Shown: in pieces, positions 34,941 to 46,559 of the stretch
How positions within the stretch are numbered: position 1 is the stretch's first letter
How the letters are laid out: each line of letters begins with the position of its first letter
Assembly: GCA_036362985.1 (NCBI GenBank)
Contig: JAYGXS010000005.1
Span: 30,941,439-31,005,438, forward strand
Direction of reading: 5' to 3'
DNA length: 64,000 bases
From: Ligula intestinalis
Lineage: Eukaryota > Platyhelminthes > Cestoda > Diphyllobothriidea > Diphyllobothriidae
The notes under the pieces: model-generated
Seen by the model: the letters and a program-made list of their open reading frames with translations, nothing else
Told to the model about the DNA's origin: nothing
Database searches by the model: none
Program-made: the position numbers and the translations under genes

Positions 34941-35245
34941 ATGGCAAAATTAATTTCTTTTAAAAGGCTTTTAGGTAAGTCGAGTCGGCTGCGTGGGCTT
35001 TTTTGCGCACGAGCCTTCTGCACTGCGCTTCTTCGATGGACAATTTTTGATTGGCTAAGTGCCCTTAAAAAGACGACCATTGTGAGTGGGAAATCGTGAG
35101 TTGTGGGATGGATGAAGGCTATTGGTCCACTGCCAAACCTTTTCTTCAAAACCAGTGCATGCAACACAGAGCAGAAGAAAATGAGGCAGAAACGGACCAC
35201 CCTGTCGTTAAAGAATTGATTTGCGATGGTGATTCAAGCCAGTAA
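34941..35245 (+). CDS. Hypothetical 63-residue protein, three exons
   Basis: Exons 34941-34974 (ACGATGG start context, MAKLISFKRLL, donor GTAAGT), 35014-35081 (after a 39-base intron, TALLRWTIFDWLSALKK, donor GTGAGT) and 35156-35245 (AEENEAETDHPVVKELI, TAA). Two consensus donors, a 39-base intron of the size seen in B9D1 and agreeing phases support it. The last exon also contains a GTAAGG that could serve as a donor, so the protein may continue. The N-terminal half is basic and hydrophobic, the C-terminal half acidic. No family recognised. Confidence 0.35.
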
Positions 35246-35882
35246 GGGACATAGTAAATAGGAATTTCTTATGGGAAAATTTGTCAAAAGATTCACTCCT
35301 TAGTTTAATTGGAACTTTTGCCCGTAGTCTCGAAGTCTGAACAATTGATAATGACCAAAAAGAACCCTAAACTCTTTCGAGTTTTTTCTAAATTAAATAC
35401 AAACGTTCTTATCGTTGTGGCAATTGAACTCTCATAGTGCATGAACTTCATTTTTACACAAATTCGGAGGTGGGCTTTAGGGAGAGAGAAGGTGTAGGGA
35501 AGTAGGAATATGCTTCAGTTGAAAACTGTCGTCTCTAAATTTGGAATTAAAATTTCTGTAATCACTGCATTCAGTATGCTAGTAAACATTTTCCGAGAAA
35601 ACATTAACATGAGACGATATGATTATTGGGGGTAATGGTCTTCACTTCAGTTTCTTTCTTTGCCTTTAATTAAATGGCATAAGTAGCGCCAACTATGGTG
35701 TTACTGATAACTGTTATTATTATTTCAAAGAGCGATAGAAGATTTTTTAGAAGTCGAAATTGATTGCGTGAACTAAATTCAGAGCAATTGCATAAGAGGG
35801 AAGAGGGCGTGATAACAAAGAGTGCACTTAAAAAATTGTTTGAAACGAAATCCTATTGAATTGAAGAAAAAATAATGGTAAA

Positions 35883-36745
35883 TTACAGCGAACAAAGCAT
35901 GTAGAGAAGACATTTAAACCTCAGCATCCATTTCTTTAGTAGAGCAGAAGAGATAATAGCAGCTAGTAAATAATAATTGGCAGGAAATCGACGCCTGACT
36001 GCAAGAACATAAACGCCGAAGAAGTCGGCAAGTTTAGTAACTACATTTTAAAATGATACCATGTTAAGGGAGCAAACTCACAGGCACCGGAAAGGAGAGA
36101 CCTCACGAAGAAGAGGGTAAAAGGATTCAGGGAGAAGAAGAGAAGGCATTTCGCTCGGGGAAGCGTGGCTTTATTCATATTGGGGTCCAGTCTCAGATAT
36201 ACAAGCGGCAACAAAAAAGCAACAATTACAAGGGACAGGGACCAATCAAACACAAGTGACGCCAGATGGAGGTAGCTGCGCTGGGGGCTGTATGTCAGTG
36301 CCAGGTCGATAAATCGATTGATTGGGCTCTCATCGGCAGCGCAGGCTTCAATCAATTCCCGGCCTGTCTTGCTTCCGGTGTGGGTGATTATCTGACGAAA
36401 GACCTCCAGTTAAAGTTCGAAAGTACAGCTTAATAAAGCCATGATTTAATTATGTGCCCACATACGCACACACCTGGGATGCAAACATTCACCTGTACTC
36501 ATAAAAGTAGTCATTTGGCGCTTCACATTCCTCAGAGAGAATAATCGACTGCTGCTTATCAAACTTGAAAAATAAATTATGGAAAGCGAAATTATCTACA
36601 AATAGAGCAACATACCAGCACGGATATTCTTGCTCAGAGGATTTTTTTGCATAGATGAGAAAGTGGCGTTAAAGAGATTTTTGAGAGCAGAGTGGATCGC
36701 CGTATCCAAGGCGTCTGAGGCACTGCGTTTAGCTTGGCATGCGAG
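35883..36745 (-). CDS. Probable multi-pass membrane protein, C-terminal exons
   Basis: Minus-strand exons: 36745-36616 (RSASDALDTAIHSALKNLF; donor GTATGT), about 36595-36493 (KQQSIILSEECEAPNDYFYE; donor GTGAAT), 36391-36082 (103 codons; donor GTGAGT) and 35998-35883 (ANYYLLAAIISSALL, TAA). Hydrophobic segments: WSLSLVIVAFLLPLVYL, CLLFFSLNPFTLFFVRSL, YYLLAAIISSALL and CLLYMLCSL. The last join is in phase. The second-to-third join is off by one, and the first requires an intron of only about 20-26 bases, so an exon boundary or an indel is unresolved. SLNPFTLFF loosely recalls the PIG-U GPI-transamidase subunit, which is not claimed. The N-terminus lies at higher coordinates and was not found. 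Confidence 0.45.
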
Positions 36746-36949
36746 CTGGTAAAGTTAGGAAGAATATCGTGAATGTGCTTGAGACAAGTTAGTCAGTGAG
36801 CGTCATAAGTACGGATAGACAAAGAATATGGCAGAGGAATTTAAAGCCGAATTTGTTGGGATTGGCGTGATTCTGATAACATGCTGTGCATAAAGTATCC
36901 TAGATTAAAGCTAAAGCTGCTATTTAAAATAAAAGTGCTGAGACCTCAT

Positions 36950-37900
36950 CCGGCTTTTCGAAAAAGAACTACCATTTCAACCGCGATCGTAAACTAGAAG
37001 ACGCAATGTTGCTCTATGGAGGGTTCAAATCACAAGTGGCAAAGCTACAATTTTATTTAACGTGTCTAAGATGGCCTTAACTTATGCCAGTATGGTTCAC
37101 CGGTCATTGAAATGGTAAAAAATTTTAAGATAGAGACAATGCCTTATGGTGCACATGTCTGAGTTATAAAAGAGGACGAATTGGGGCACGTGAGGACAAA
37201 TCACTGAACTACCGGACGTCGTCAACCCACTTTGTCGAAAAAACAATTTTTTATTTAAAATGTGGCCAACCTTGCTGGCAGATTCACTTTTGCAAGCAGC
37301 TTACGGACAGGTTTTTGCCAATTCCTTATTAACAATCCCAATTATTTTCAACAAATTCTGTAGTAGGTGCAAGCCAAGACACTGTTAACACAAAACGTAC
37401 ACACTGGGAACTATTTCGCTTTTGAGTTGGGTCTAATGGGATCGTCCGGCTATAAACAAAAGCAAACATTTAGCACTGGAATAGTAAGTAAGGCGTCGTA
37501 ACCTTGTCTCTAAAATTTATTGTCTACAAAAGCTTTACAGAACATGCAGGTAGTCGAAAATCAATGCAGAATTTCGCAGGAATTTACGCAAATTAGGCTT
37601 ATAAGTTTTTGCTAAATTCAGGATATTTGTAGTTGTAGTCTTTCTTTCCTGATTGTTTTTATTTCAAGCAAAGTAGTTTAGTTCTATTTTTCCTCATATC
37701 GTTCGGGTTAATTAACAGGGGTTTACATCAAGTATGCTACATCATTTATAGGTTAGCCTGTCATAATGGCAATCCCGTTTTCTGCGAAAATTCGACTGAA
37801 GACAATTTATTTAAGCTTCAAGTGTGAGGACATTAATTAAGCCAACTCAGTAATATTCTATTTTGATTGGAGATCACTCGCGGAAGTGTTTATCTTCTTC
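36950..37900. other. AT-rich region, nothing assigned
   Basis: No open frame or repeat with support on either strand. Confidence 0.4.
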
Positions 37901-38110
37901 ACATTTATCTTCCTTGGTGGGATCGAATTTTGGGCGCAACTCCCTGCTTGGATGCCATAGGAAAAGAAACTAGATTGCGAATTTTGGGCTTAGTAGCTGT
38001 CAGCAGCCATTGACACTTCAATTCCACGTGCTTATGCACCCGAGGTTTGAACCCGGCTTCCAGATATCATTGAGAATTTTAAGTCCATCGATCCTGGCAC
38101 TTGAAATATA
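37900..38110. repeat. SINE fragment with minus-strand box B
   Basis: TTTGGGCTTAGTAGCTGTCA is shared with 58815-58880, and minus-strand GGGTTCAAACCTCG at 38040-38055 fits a box B. Confidence 0.45.
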
Positions 38111-38809
38111 GTTCACTATATTTAGGGTAATGTCGCTGCTGCTACTCTTTCGCGATCGTATACCACTAACTACTAGGGGAGCACCTGTGTGGACTCCATC
38201 TCTAAGGGCAAAATCAAAATATACAATCCCGTTTGCTCACCAGAGTAGCGCGGTTAAGTTATCAGCTGAGTGACCGTCAGTTAACTATCGCCTTTTCTCA
38301 GGCCAGACCTCTGCTGACTCATCGATCGTGAGACGGAGGTTGCGAGCGGTGAGTGGATGTCTTCCAAACCACGCATTTTTTCCCACAATGGACGACAGCA
38401 GTTGATTTGAGTCTGGGGGAGGGTGGGGAATCGGTAATTGTGCGTGGTATCTAGTTCTTTCTGGTATGCGTAACCACGACACAATTTTTTGGTTTCTACG
38501 AGCAGCATCACCGCTCCCAAGCCTGCGCATTTGTGACCTTAGTGTAAATTTGCCGACAGTAAGATAGACCTGTGTAGGATTTACATTACTTTTTACATTC
38601 GAAGCAATTTACTTCTGCTGGCCTAACCAGATGTTTTAATTAACATCCGTCAGTCTGTAAGCAAATGCGACGTTTTTGCATTGCAGTAAATGCTTTATAG
38701 CACACAATCATGACGGAACCGGCTTTTCTTATCGTTTTTGGTGTAAAGCACCCTTCCTTATTCACGGTCACAGTGTACAAGGAGCATTACTGCTCTGGTG
38801 GAAATTCCT

Positions 38810-39060
38810 TATCAGCAACACCTAGGCAACCTAAATGGCTAAACTCAAAGCAAAACTAAATCTACTGAACTCAAGATAATGAACTTCAAACAAAACTAGA
38901 CTACAGACTTAAAAAAAACTTAGCTTAACTAAACCAATCTAAGTAAACTTAACTATGCACACTACACTGCGCTATAAAAATGAACTCCAATAAAAATATA
39001 TACTAAACTAATCAATAAACTGAACTACAGGATAAACTACAGCGAAATACATAGGTAGTC
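38810..39060 (+). repeat. Strand-asymmetric A/C/T-rich tract
   Basis: Long run dominated by degenerate AACTAAA and ACTTAAA words with very few G on the plus strand. It may be a decayed tandem repeat. Confidence 0.5.
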
Positions 39061-39229
39061 GTGCTACAGTAAAATACAGTGTTTACTTATAAGGAACCAT
39101 TACCACTTCTCCTAAGCCGGTGTACTAGTGACATCCATGTAGATGTTCTTATGGTAAAATAGGCCTTTTTGACATCTGTATCCTATTTCCTAAATATCCT
39201 ATCCTAAATATCATGTTATACTGGCAAGA

Positions 39230-39960
39230 CAGAGCCTCGGCGAATGGCAACAAGCTAGAGCTCGGAGGTCGACGAGGTAACAATCACGGCCATAGCTATC
39301 ACGAATCAGTTTTCGAGGGATGAACCGGTCTCGGGACCATCACGTATGCCTGCCATACAGGCTGAATTTAAGAGGAATTGCGTTGGATCGACTTATCCCG
39401 TCGGTTGGCACCAAGTCTTACTGTGTCAGTCTTTATATGGGCTGAGTGGCTTTAATAATGGGTATCGACTTCACGCTCTCTCCGCTCCCATGTACCCGTG
39501 GCATGTCTGTCCCCTAAAACGGGCTACGCTGGACCAACACGAAAGCCAGATCATTGCACGGCAAACTTCACTGGTGATGCGCGACCACACATCCGGCGGG
39601 TTTGCTGACACGCCTAGGCGCAGGCTCAAGCCTCCTCAGCTAGCAGCATCGCTTCTACATCCGGCGCTCATTAATTGGTCATGATAACAGGCCCAGCCGA
39701 ATGAGTCAAGAGCGTGAGTAATACATGCTACGAACGTCTTCTATCATTATAAACTAAATCACACATAAGTCAGTATCGCTACAGCCACCATGTCGTGGAG
39801 CGCACGGTGGACAGCCGAACTGTTGCAAGCCTACGTCAAGCCGACAGGAAATGATTTTATTAGGCACAGTGGCTGACTCGGCATATTGCTTCAGCCAATT
39901 GGTGACCCCGGCGTGATCAACTGGCAACCTCCTGAAGTGTCTGAAATAAAACGTCAAAAA
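39230..39960 (+). mobile_element. LTR retrotransposon remnant with CsRn1-type primer-binding site
   Basis: 39900-39918 reads TGGTGACCCCGGCGTGATC, one base different from the tRNA-Trp-type primer-binding site described for CsRn1-clade Ty3/gypsy elements of flatworms. The GC-richer, non-coding block to its left (about 39230-39897) is therefore read as the 5' LTR. Internal sequence is lost within about 50 bases. The LTR start was not fixed. Confidence 0.5.
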
Positions 39961-40159
39961 TACTCATTTTATTTCACTTGCCTGTTTTTCCTGTGTCACG
40001 TATCGTGTCCACCGATAGAAAACCAAAATTTGTTGGCAAATGAAGACGACGTCGTCAATATGACTCATGCGTGCCACACCCATGTGTGGCATCATTTGTG
40101 GACACATGCAGACTTAGGAAAACCACTACAATGGTTGAAATGGTTTGGTTTGGCGTAGT

Positions 40160-41700
40160 TTAACGGTGATGCCAGTTTTGGCAATGGGGAAGATCATAAT
40201 CAAACCTATAACTCCATGAAGGTATTCTCCAATACAGGAGACATCGTTTTGATTTGGTATGGCGTTTTTTCGAAGTCAGTATCCGTGCGCTGATTGATGT
40301 TATCCAGTTTGACCTCATTGTAGCCTAAATAAACCCTAGTAGCATCCATATATATACCGTACGGCGAAGAATTCATTCAAAATATCAAAGTTTATGGAAG
40401 ATTGATAACCACTCGCAAGCCTGCACTAACGCATGTACAGAAATTAAATAGTAATAATTAACCAACTTAGGCAAAATTAGCAATAAAAAAGATATAAGAA
40501 GTTCTAGTTTTCTTAATAGCCCTCAATTTCCTCCGATGTAAAAAAACTATCAATCAGTTTTGTAATTTGAATCTTTCCATAAGGTGAATGGATAACTTAC
40601 AACTTTCTTTATTTCATAGGAATATTTCCTCATTCAAAAGATTTAAAACATATTGCCGTTATTTAATTACAGTTACTTACGGATAGATCTTTCAATTTCT
40701 TACAGATTTTTGATGATTTTCTGTGATTTAAAGCTTCATTTCATAAAAATAGATGTGTTTGATGTTCATACCTTAACGTTTAAAATAAGATATCTATTGA
40801 AAGCAACTACAAAAAATGAGTTTTTGGATATTAGTTACTGTGAAGATGACCATGTGGGCCATATTTAGAAAGTCCTCCAAACACTAAAATGCATTGTCGA
40901 ACAAAACGTACGTCCACAACAGAAGCCTGATATTGTTATTTCTTAGATATTTAAAACATACTTTCTATAATAGGGTACCTCTTTAAAAAGCACTTAAATT
41001 AGATATTCATCTAATGAATATCTGCGCATGTCACCTTTTTCCAAAATAATTTCAAAATGGAAACGGAAATTTGGGCTAGTTTTTTCAAGCTACCTTAAGA
41101 TAAATTATCCAAAACTTATTCTAATATAAAGTAGCTATATAGTTACGATTTCAGCTGTTGATTATATCTTAATTAATTGGTCTAATTAATAGCTATTTTT
41201 CACGTTTGTGGAAATTGGGAATTCTTCACAGAGTTGTTTTTCCTAAATAAACCATTGATCCTATTTACATTTATGTTCACCTATACATTTTCCTGAGGTT
41301 GTGCATTATCATTTCGATGTTTTAGTCCATGCACTTGTGACAATAATTAGTGGTGTTTCGCAAATTTCGGCATTTGTATAACGTTCAGCCCGCACTATAT
41401 TTAGTTATAAACAAACGGAGTTTTATGGGGACAGAATAACGTTTATTATGCAAATTTTCGAGATTGGTCCCCAACTTGTCACCGGACAAATAAGAAATAT
41501 ACAACAGACAGCTAAGTTAGAAAGATGTCTACCACAAGATTCTATGGTTGGCTAGAATGGAAGACAATGAACGTAGCCTGCATTTACTAACGCTGTCGAC
41601 AGTGTTTGTTTATGCCTTCATCTGACCCTGAGACATTTTTAATTGACATCTAAATCAAAAGCCTTTTAATGATTGTCTTATCTGAGTGTGCTGCCTGCAG
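40160..41700. other. AT-rich region, nothing assigned
   Basis: No gene or repeat supported; short AT-rich frames only. Confidence 0.4.
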
Positions 41701-41714
41701 GAATTCACTGCCCT

Positions 41715-42126
41715 TTATATTTGAGCAGGCGCCAACGATTTGGGTTTTCTCCCATGTGAATATGTGCCCCGTGTATGCATGGCAACCATGGCAAGATGGT
41801 CTTCTTTCCTCACTGCTAACTGATGTCCATGTATACTGGTGAACAGAGATTTCCCTGTTTGGCTACAAAGGACTGCAGCACAACTGGTACACTGTTTATT
41901 GTAGATGATTTCTTTTCTCATAAAATAGCCAACCCTACACGTAGTGTGTACAAGGTGGGTGTTTTTTAGGCTTATCCGCAATTTGTATGTAATGTTCTCT
42001 TAGCTGTCTTTCGGTAAGCTCAGATACATTGCGTACATATGGGAGGGTTCGCCAGTTCGTTGATTTTGGCGCTTCAGTGTTCATAGCTCTGTAAATACCT
42101 TGATATTTGGATTGTTGTTGCCACAC
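41715..42126 (-). pseudogene. GIY-YIG endonuclease relic of a retroelement
   Basis: Minus strand 42126-41935 reads WRTLPYVRNVSELTERQLRE, the linker before the nuclease in one class of flatworm retroelements. After a one-base shift, 41981-41715 reads IYNKQCTSCAAVLCSQTGKS then HGHQLAVRKEDHLAMVAMHT, the GIY-YIG domain with eroded residues (the YIG box reads LCS). It is a truncated pseudogene from a lineage different from the 11.6 kb element. Confidence 0.75.
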
Positions 42127-42249
42127 GCATCGACACTAATAGTTTGAAAGGATATTTCCTTTCTGTTAGATATGCTTCTTTTTCCAAACAGTGAGTTTGC
42201 GCTCGATTTAGAAGACTCTGCTTTTGGGAGACATGGGATATGTACTTCC

Positions 42250-42336
42250 AAGATGTAAGACGCAGTCTATTGTGGCCAAAATGGGAAAGCTCTATCCACC
42301 CGTATACATGAACACCTGTTAGTGATGAATTGACAA
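42250..42336 (+). pseudogene. Second GIY-YIG fragment, inverted relative to the first
   Basis: Plus strand reads AVYCGQNGKALSTRIHEH then TGA, preceded by a stop. It is the same subdomain as on the minus strand at 41800-41900, so the two fragments are a divergent inverted pair about 130 bases apart. Confidence 0.65.
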
Positions 42337-42449
42337 ACCATCTATCTCAGGTTGAAATGCACACACTGGATACGAAATAAACATTCACACGGCAGAAAAC
42401 CTATATCGTTGAGCCTTGCTTAACTATGAATTGCCGTGATTTCCTGCAG

Positions 42450-42554
42450 GCAATGCACTCAGCCAAGACGTTAATTAAAAGGCATGTAGATTTTGATGCC
42501 AAGGGCTACTGGCAGGGATCGAAAGACAGAGAGTTCCGAGACACAATGGGACTG
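42450..42554 (+). CDS. Candidate 35-codon exon upstream of the 1010-codon frame
   Basis: TTTCCTGCAG acceptor and GTGAGT donor flank a single open frame (DFDAKGYWQGSKDREFRDTM). It ends in phase 0. It joins in frame to the large open frame only if an acceptor at 42890/42891 (CCGTCAG) is used, adding VSHYAFF before DNFMVDV. With the stronger acceptor at 42921/42922 the frame does not match, so membership in the same gene is uncertain. Confidence 0.4.
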
Positions 42555-42630
42555 GTGAGTTTCGTAACCGATGGATGAGTGCCTATCTACCATTGTGTAT
42601 ATTTTTAATTGAATCCAGCAAGGCAACTAT

Positions 42631-42700
42631 TCCGTAGCGCAGTGGTTAGAGCGTTGGACTTCTAGCTAACAAGGTCATGGGATCGAGCTTCGGATGACAC
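42631..42700 (+). repeat. tRNA-like SINE head
   Basis: TCCGTAGCGCAGTGGTTAGAGCG resembles a box A and D-arm, and a weak box B (GGATCGAGC) follows 30 bases later. The anticodon stem does not pair, so this is not called as a tRNA gene. Confidence 0.45.
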
Positions 42701-42922
42701 ACCTCCTGGAGTCTGGCAGGTCTGGCTAATAACGGCTAGTAAGCTGGAAATGGTCGTCCCAGTCACTTTTGTCTTTTTGGTAATGCATTTCTGCCAATAT
42801 ATTCGTACATACTTCTACTAAAACAGAAGGATAGCAAGGTTTTCACATAAGTATCACCTAAACTTCGCCGGGCTTTGCATGTTTCCGTCAGGTTTCACAC
42901 TACGCCTTCTTTCTTTGTTTAG

Positions 42923-45900
42923 ACAACTTCATGGTGGACGTTTCAAATGAACGCAAAACAGCTCAATCAGTCGCCCAAATAAACCAGCCAATCTTAGAGT
43001 CAGTTCTTCAGGCTTACGGCTGCCTTAAGCGAAATTCCGCCAAGTCCTTGCCCCTCATCCCTCACGCAAGCCAGCTTGATAGGCCAGAATTTGCGCATCA
43101 TTCTCTCCCCAGACGCGTCTACGTCTCATCTCAGCGATTTCCTGGTCCCAAGTCCATTTTGGTAACTCCTCTTGATAGCTTCCTTGACCCTCCAGCCGCC
43201 TGCAGAAACACCGACTACTGTTTTTACGGCGGTGAACTTATAGCACCTCGCAGAGCCGAGAACTACATCTCTGCTCATATCAGCGTCAGCACTCAGTACT
43301 CTCGCTCCCACGAATACGAGGACATTCTGCAGACGCCTACCTCGCGAAAGCTTCCTCTCCTCTACCAACAAACTCGCCAGACAGACTGTTCAGTTCCCTC
43401 AAAGAAGGCACCAGCAAGAGAGACCAACCCAAAAGTAGGATATAATCGTCAAAAGGAGCAGGTGGCAGTTAAGGAGGAGCCGGAGGAAACAAGCAAAATA
43501 GGTGACTTGGACGTCAGTGAATCCAGCGGTTTGACAAGTGTGCTCCCCCGCTCCTTACCGTCGTCAGCTAGAACACCCTCCATATCCTGCAGTCAAAAAG
43601 AGGCTGAAACTAGTCAAATGAAGCGGATCGACTCACATCGAGGGAACGCTGACGTAGGTGTTAACGGTGCACGTCGGGAGAGTAGGCGAGACAGTGAAAG
43701 GACAGTGGTTGCAGAGGCAGACGACCGCGTCTACAACAGTCCCACGATGTACCAAGTCACAAAGGTGCCCGCCCAGTATGCAATCGATTACCTCCAAGAC
43801 AGCCCGGGAGCCAGGAATGATGAAATGCCAAAGGTGAAAGATATTCGTCCTAACCATGGACAGGTTGAAAAGGAGGGACCACCCAATAGATGGCGGGAGG
43901 ATGCAGCCAGCACCATCAGTAAGAGGGCCACGTCTGTGGATGAGCTGCGTCGACGTTTCGAAGAATCCTGTATGGTGATTCTTCCGAAGGGCAGCAAACG
44001 ACCGACGGGCCTAAAGCAGGCATCTACACTGCCCTTAAACAGAGAGCTGCCCAGTCGTTTCTCCTTAGCTTCACAGGAGGACCGTGGCAGGTGCTCTGTC
44101 TTCAATCTAAAACGTAGTCAGTCGGCAAGTGCCCTATTAAACGGCGAATGTGGTGTCGGCAAGAACAACTGCGGCGAGGACCAAGAGGAGGAACAGAACA
44201 GGGCGCGGACGATGGTCAGAACTAGTGCAGTCAAACCACTTCAAAGTGAAAACCCCCGCTCCCCTCCGTTTGCTCGACGCGTTGCAGGCACCCAAACGGA
44301 AGATAATCCTCGGCCAGTGGCCATTCGTCCAAGTCGTCTCTTCAGACGATCGGATGAGGAGTTGGAGGGGCAGAGGGTTGGTAGGCGATACAACCCGTCG
44401 CCTTCCCACCGGAGGCTGCCTGGTGAAAATGGCAGATATCTCAGTCCTCGCAGTATTAATCGAGCTGCCAACGACACTTTGTGGCCTGACGGCGTCTACG
44501 TCAAGGCAGGAGATGTCTACAAACGTGTGGAGACCAACACGTATGCAAACGGTACATCAGTGCGGTATTTCTTGCCACGATCAGAAGCCGAACCGGTGGC
44601 TGATTTTGGTACTCATGCGGATTATGAACCACGAACAAGCTTCCGGATGGCTGCTAGACGACACGACTTCAGTCGAGAGAGGCTAGAGGCTGAAGATAGA
44701 CCTTATCGTACTGCGGCCCTATCCCGCTCAAGCAGTTCTCTCAGCTTGCCGCGAAGTCCTGTGAGGCCGAAAGTAGAACAGATGAGAGCGGAAATGGGAG
44801 CTGGCTACTTCAGAGCTGATGCTCCAAGCTCTCAAAAACGTCATAATTTGACGGTTGACTGTTCTAACCAATATGACAGTCGTAGACGCTTCGGACAGAC
44901 ATCACCCATTCTGCAAAAACAAAACATCTCCTACAGAGGCAGTTTACCCTGTGTCTCCGGCTCCAGGGGTTCAGCTCGATGTTGGAGAGGACGTCCCAGT
45001 CCTACGCTGAATTACTCTTACCTGGAACATATGGAACCCTCCACCATGCCATATCGATCTAATACTCTGTCCAGTTGGAATGATTTACGCACTACCAGGG
45101 AGTCTCAGCTGTACGCTACCTTACCCATGCGCAAGTCCCGCTCCCAACAGCACTTTTCACCCCACATTAGCCGATCAGCCGCCGCTACCGCCGCTACCGC
45201 CGCCGTCAGACATCGTTTTCCCAAAGCCGGAGGTACGGACTGGAGGATTAGAGCCGGAGAGATTCGTGCGGACCGTCAGTTGATTCACGAGTTGCGTGGC
45301 AGCTGGTCGCCTTCGCCCAGCCCCCCTCGTTGCCAACCCAATGATTTGGAGGAGCAAACTGAGTCGGAAATTCGCGACCAGGTGATGCACGGTGCCCCCG
45401 TGCATGCTCTCAAGTGGAAACGACCATGGGTTAGTGTGAGCAACGCCAAGGTTTCAGCAAACCTTCCTCCGGCCTGCTCTATTTCACCACCGAGAGGACA
45501 GACTTCTTTCAGTCCCCGACCGCGCGACCAGTTTAGACGCAGCGGGGGAGGGTGTGTGGATCAGGCGTCCATTTCGCAGGAGTTTGGCTCAAACATTGCC
45601 TTCTTTGAGCAAATGGCTAGGGAGAATATGGATGAGCCGCATTGTTCTTTTGGTTCAGACTGCTACCACTGCTCATTTCGTGACCGGCTGGGAGCTCTTC
45701 GGTCGGCTTCTCCATCCCCGAGCAGGACCCGGGTGCGTCCATACTTCGGCAGCCTAAGAAGACAGAACATGAGCAGCTTTGAATGCCGCCGTGAGGTTAG
45801 ACACGGTGGCAGGCCTCGTGTTGAGGTGATCAACTCGCCTGGAAAATTGTATTCCCAGGTGGAATGCATCAGCCCCAAGCCCAGACCAGGGAACAGTTTC

Positions 45901-45963
45901 TCACAGACTAACCCTGTTAGACGTTCTGTACGTCGTTTAGGTGACATTTATGACACGTCCTAG
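42923..45963 (+). CDS. Hypothetical 1010-residue basic, low-complexity protein
   Basis: One uninterrupted frame of 1010 codons from ATG at 42931 to TAG at 45961-45963, by far the longest in the window. The composition is rich in Arg, Ser and Pro with many short SPSP/RSxS patches (SWSPSPSPPR, SASPSPSRTR), suggesting a largely disordered, phosphorylatable protein. Ordered-looking islands are VDELRRRFEESCMVILPKG (about residue 340), LWPDGVYVKAGDVYKRVETN (about 520) and SNIAFFEQMAREN (about 890). No enzymatic motif, membrane segment or signal peptide was seen. A TTTCTTTGTTTAG acceptor ends 8 bases before the ATG, so the mRNA is spliced there, either to a 5' exon or to a trans-spliced leader as known in cestodes. 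AATAAA lies at 46370. No family recognised. Confidence 0.88.
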
Positions 45964-46559
45964 TGCTGGGCACGCGTGAGGATGCAGGTATTTATGAAAC
46001 TGATTATTATAACCAGTATGAAAGATAAGCCTTATTGACCTGAGAACGGCCGTGGGCCCCTCTTTTTTTCTGCCGGAGTTTGCTTATTTACACAGGCTTG
46101 AATATGTATTTTTTTCAATTTTTATTGTGATATCTCGTTTACACTAGGATTTTCAGAATTCAGAAGCGGCTACTTTGCATCACACACAAACACACGCATA
46201 TAGATGAACCAACTGAACTCAATAGTTTTTTTCTCTTGACTTACATAACCATGCAACCAGTCACTGCTGTCCTTATCTCATTGCAAATTCACAGTATTTC
46301 CACTACTCACCAGAACTCACGATTATGAAAACGCGCACATTACCATTCTTCATTTGCATATCAATAGGGAATAAACTTAAAAACAGTAATTTTGCCTGCT
46401 ATCATGTCTTAAACTTTTACTCTGGTCTTTTAAAACTGATCGAGAGTTCTTTTGAGGAGGTGAGGCAGTAAAAAGGGCCTTTGGGGATGTTCCTGACATT
46501 AATCAGATGCATTGAACTATAACTAGGGTTGCGTTTTGTTCGTTATTTGTTCTTTTAAA

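Noticed and set aside
38281..38530. Two overlapping minus-strand frames of about 80 codons
   Set aside because: They overlap in different frames and carry words resembling the 32.1 kb region, so repeat origin is likelier than a gene.
42631..42700. Possible tRNA gene
   Set aside because: Good box A but the anticodon and acceptor stems do not pair and box B is weak; treated as a SINE head.
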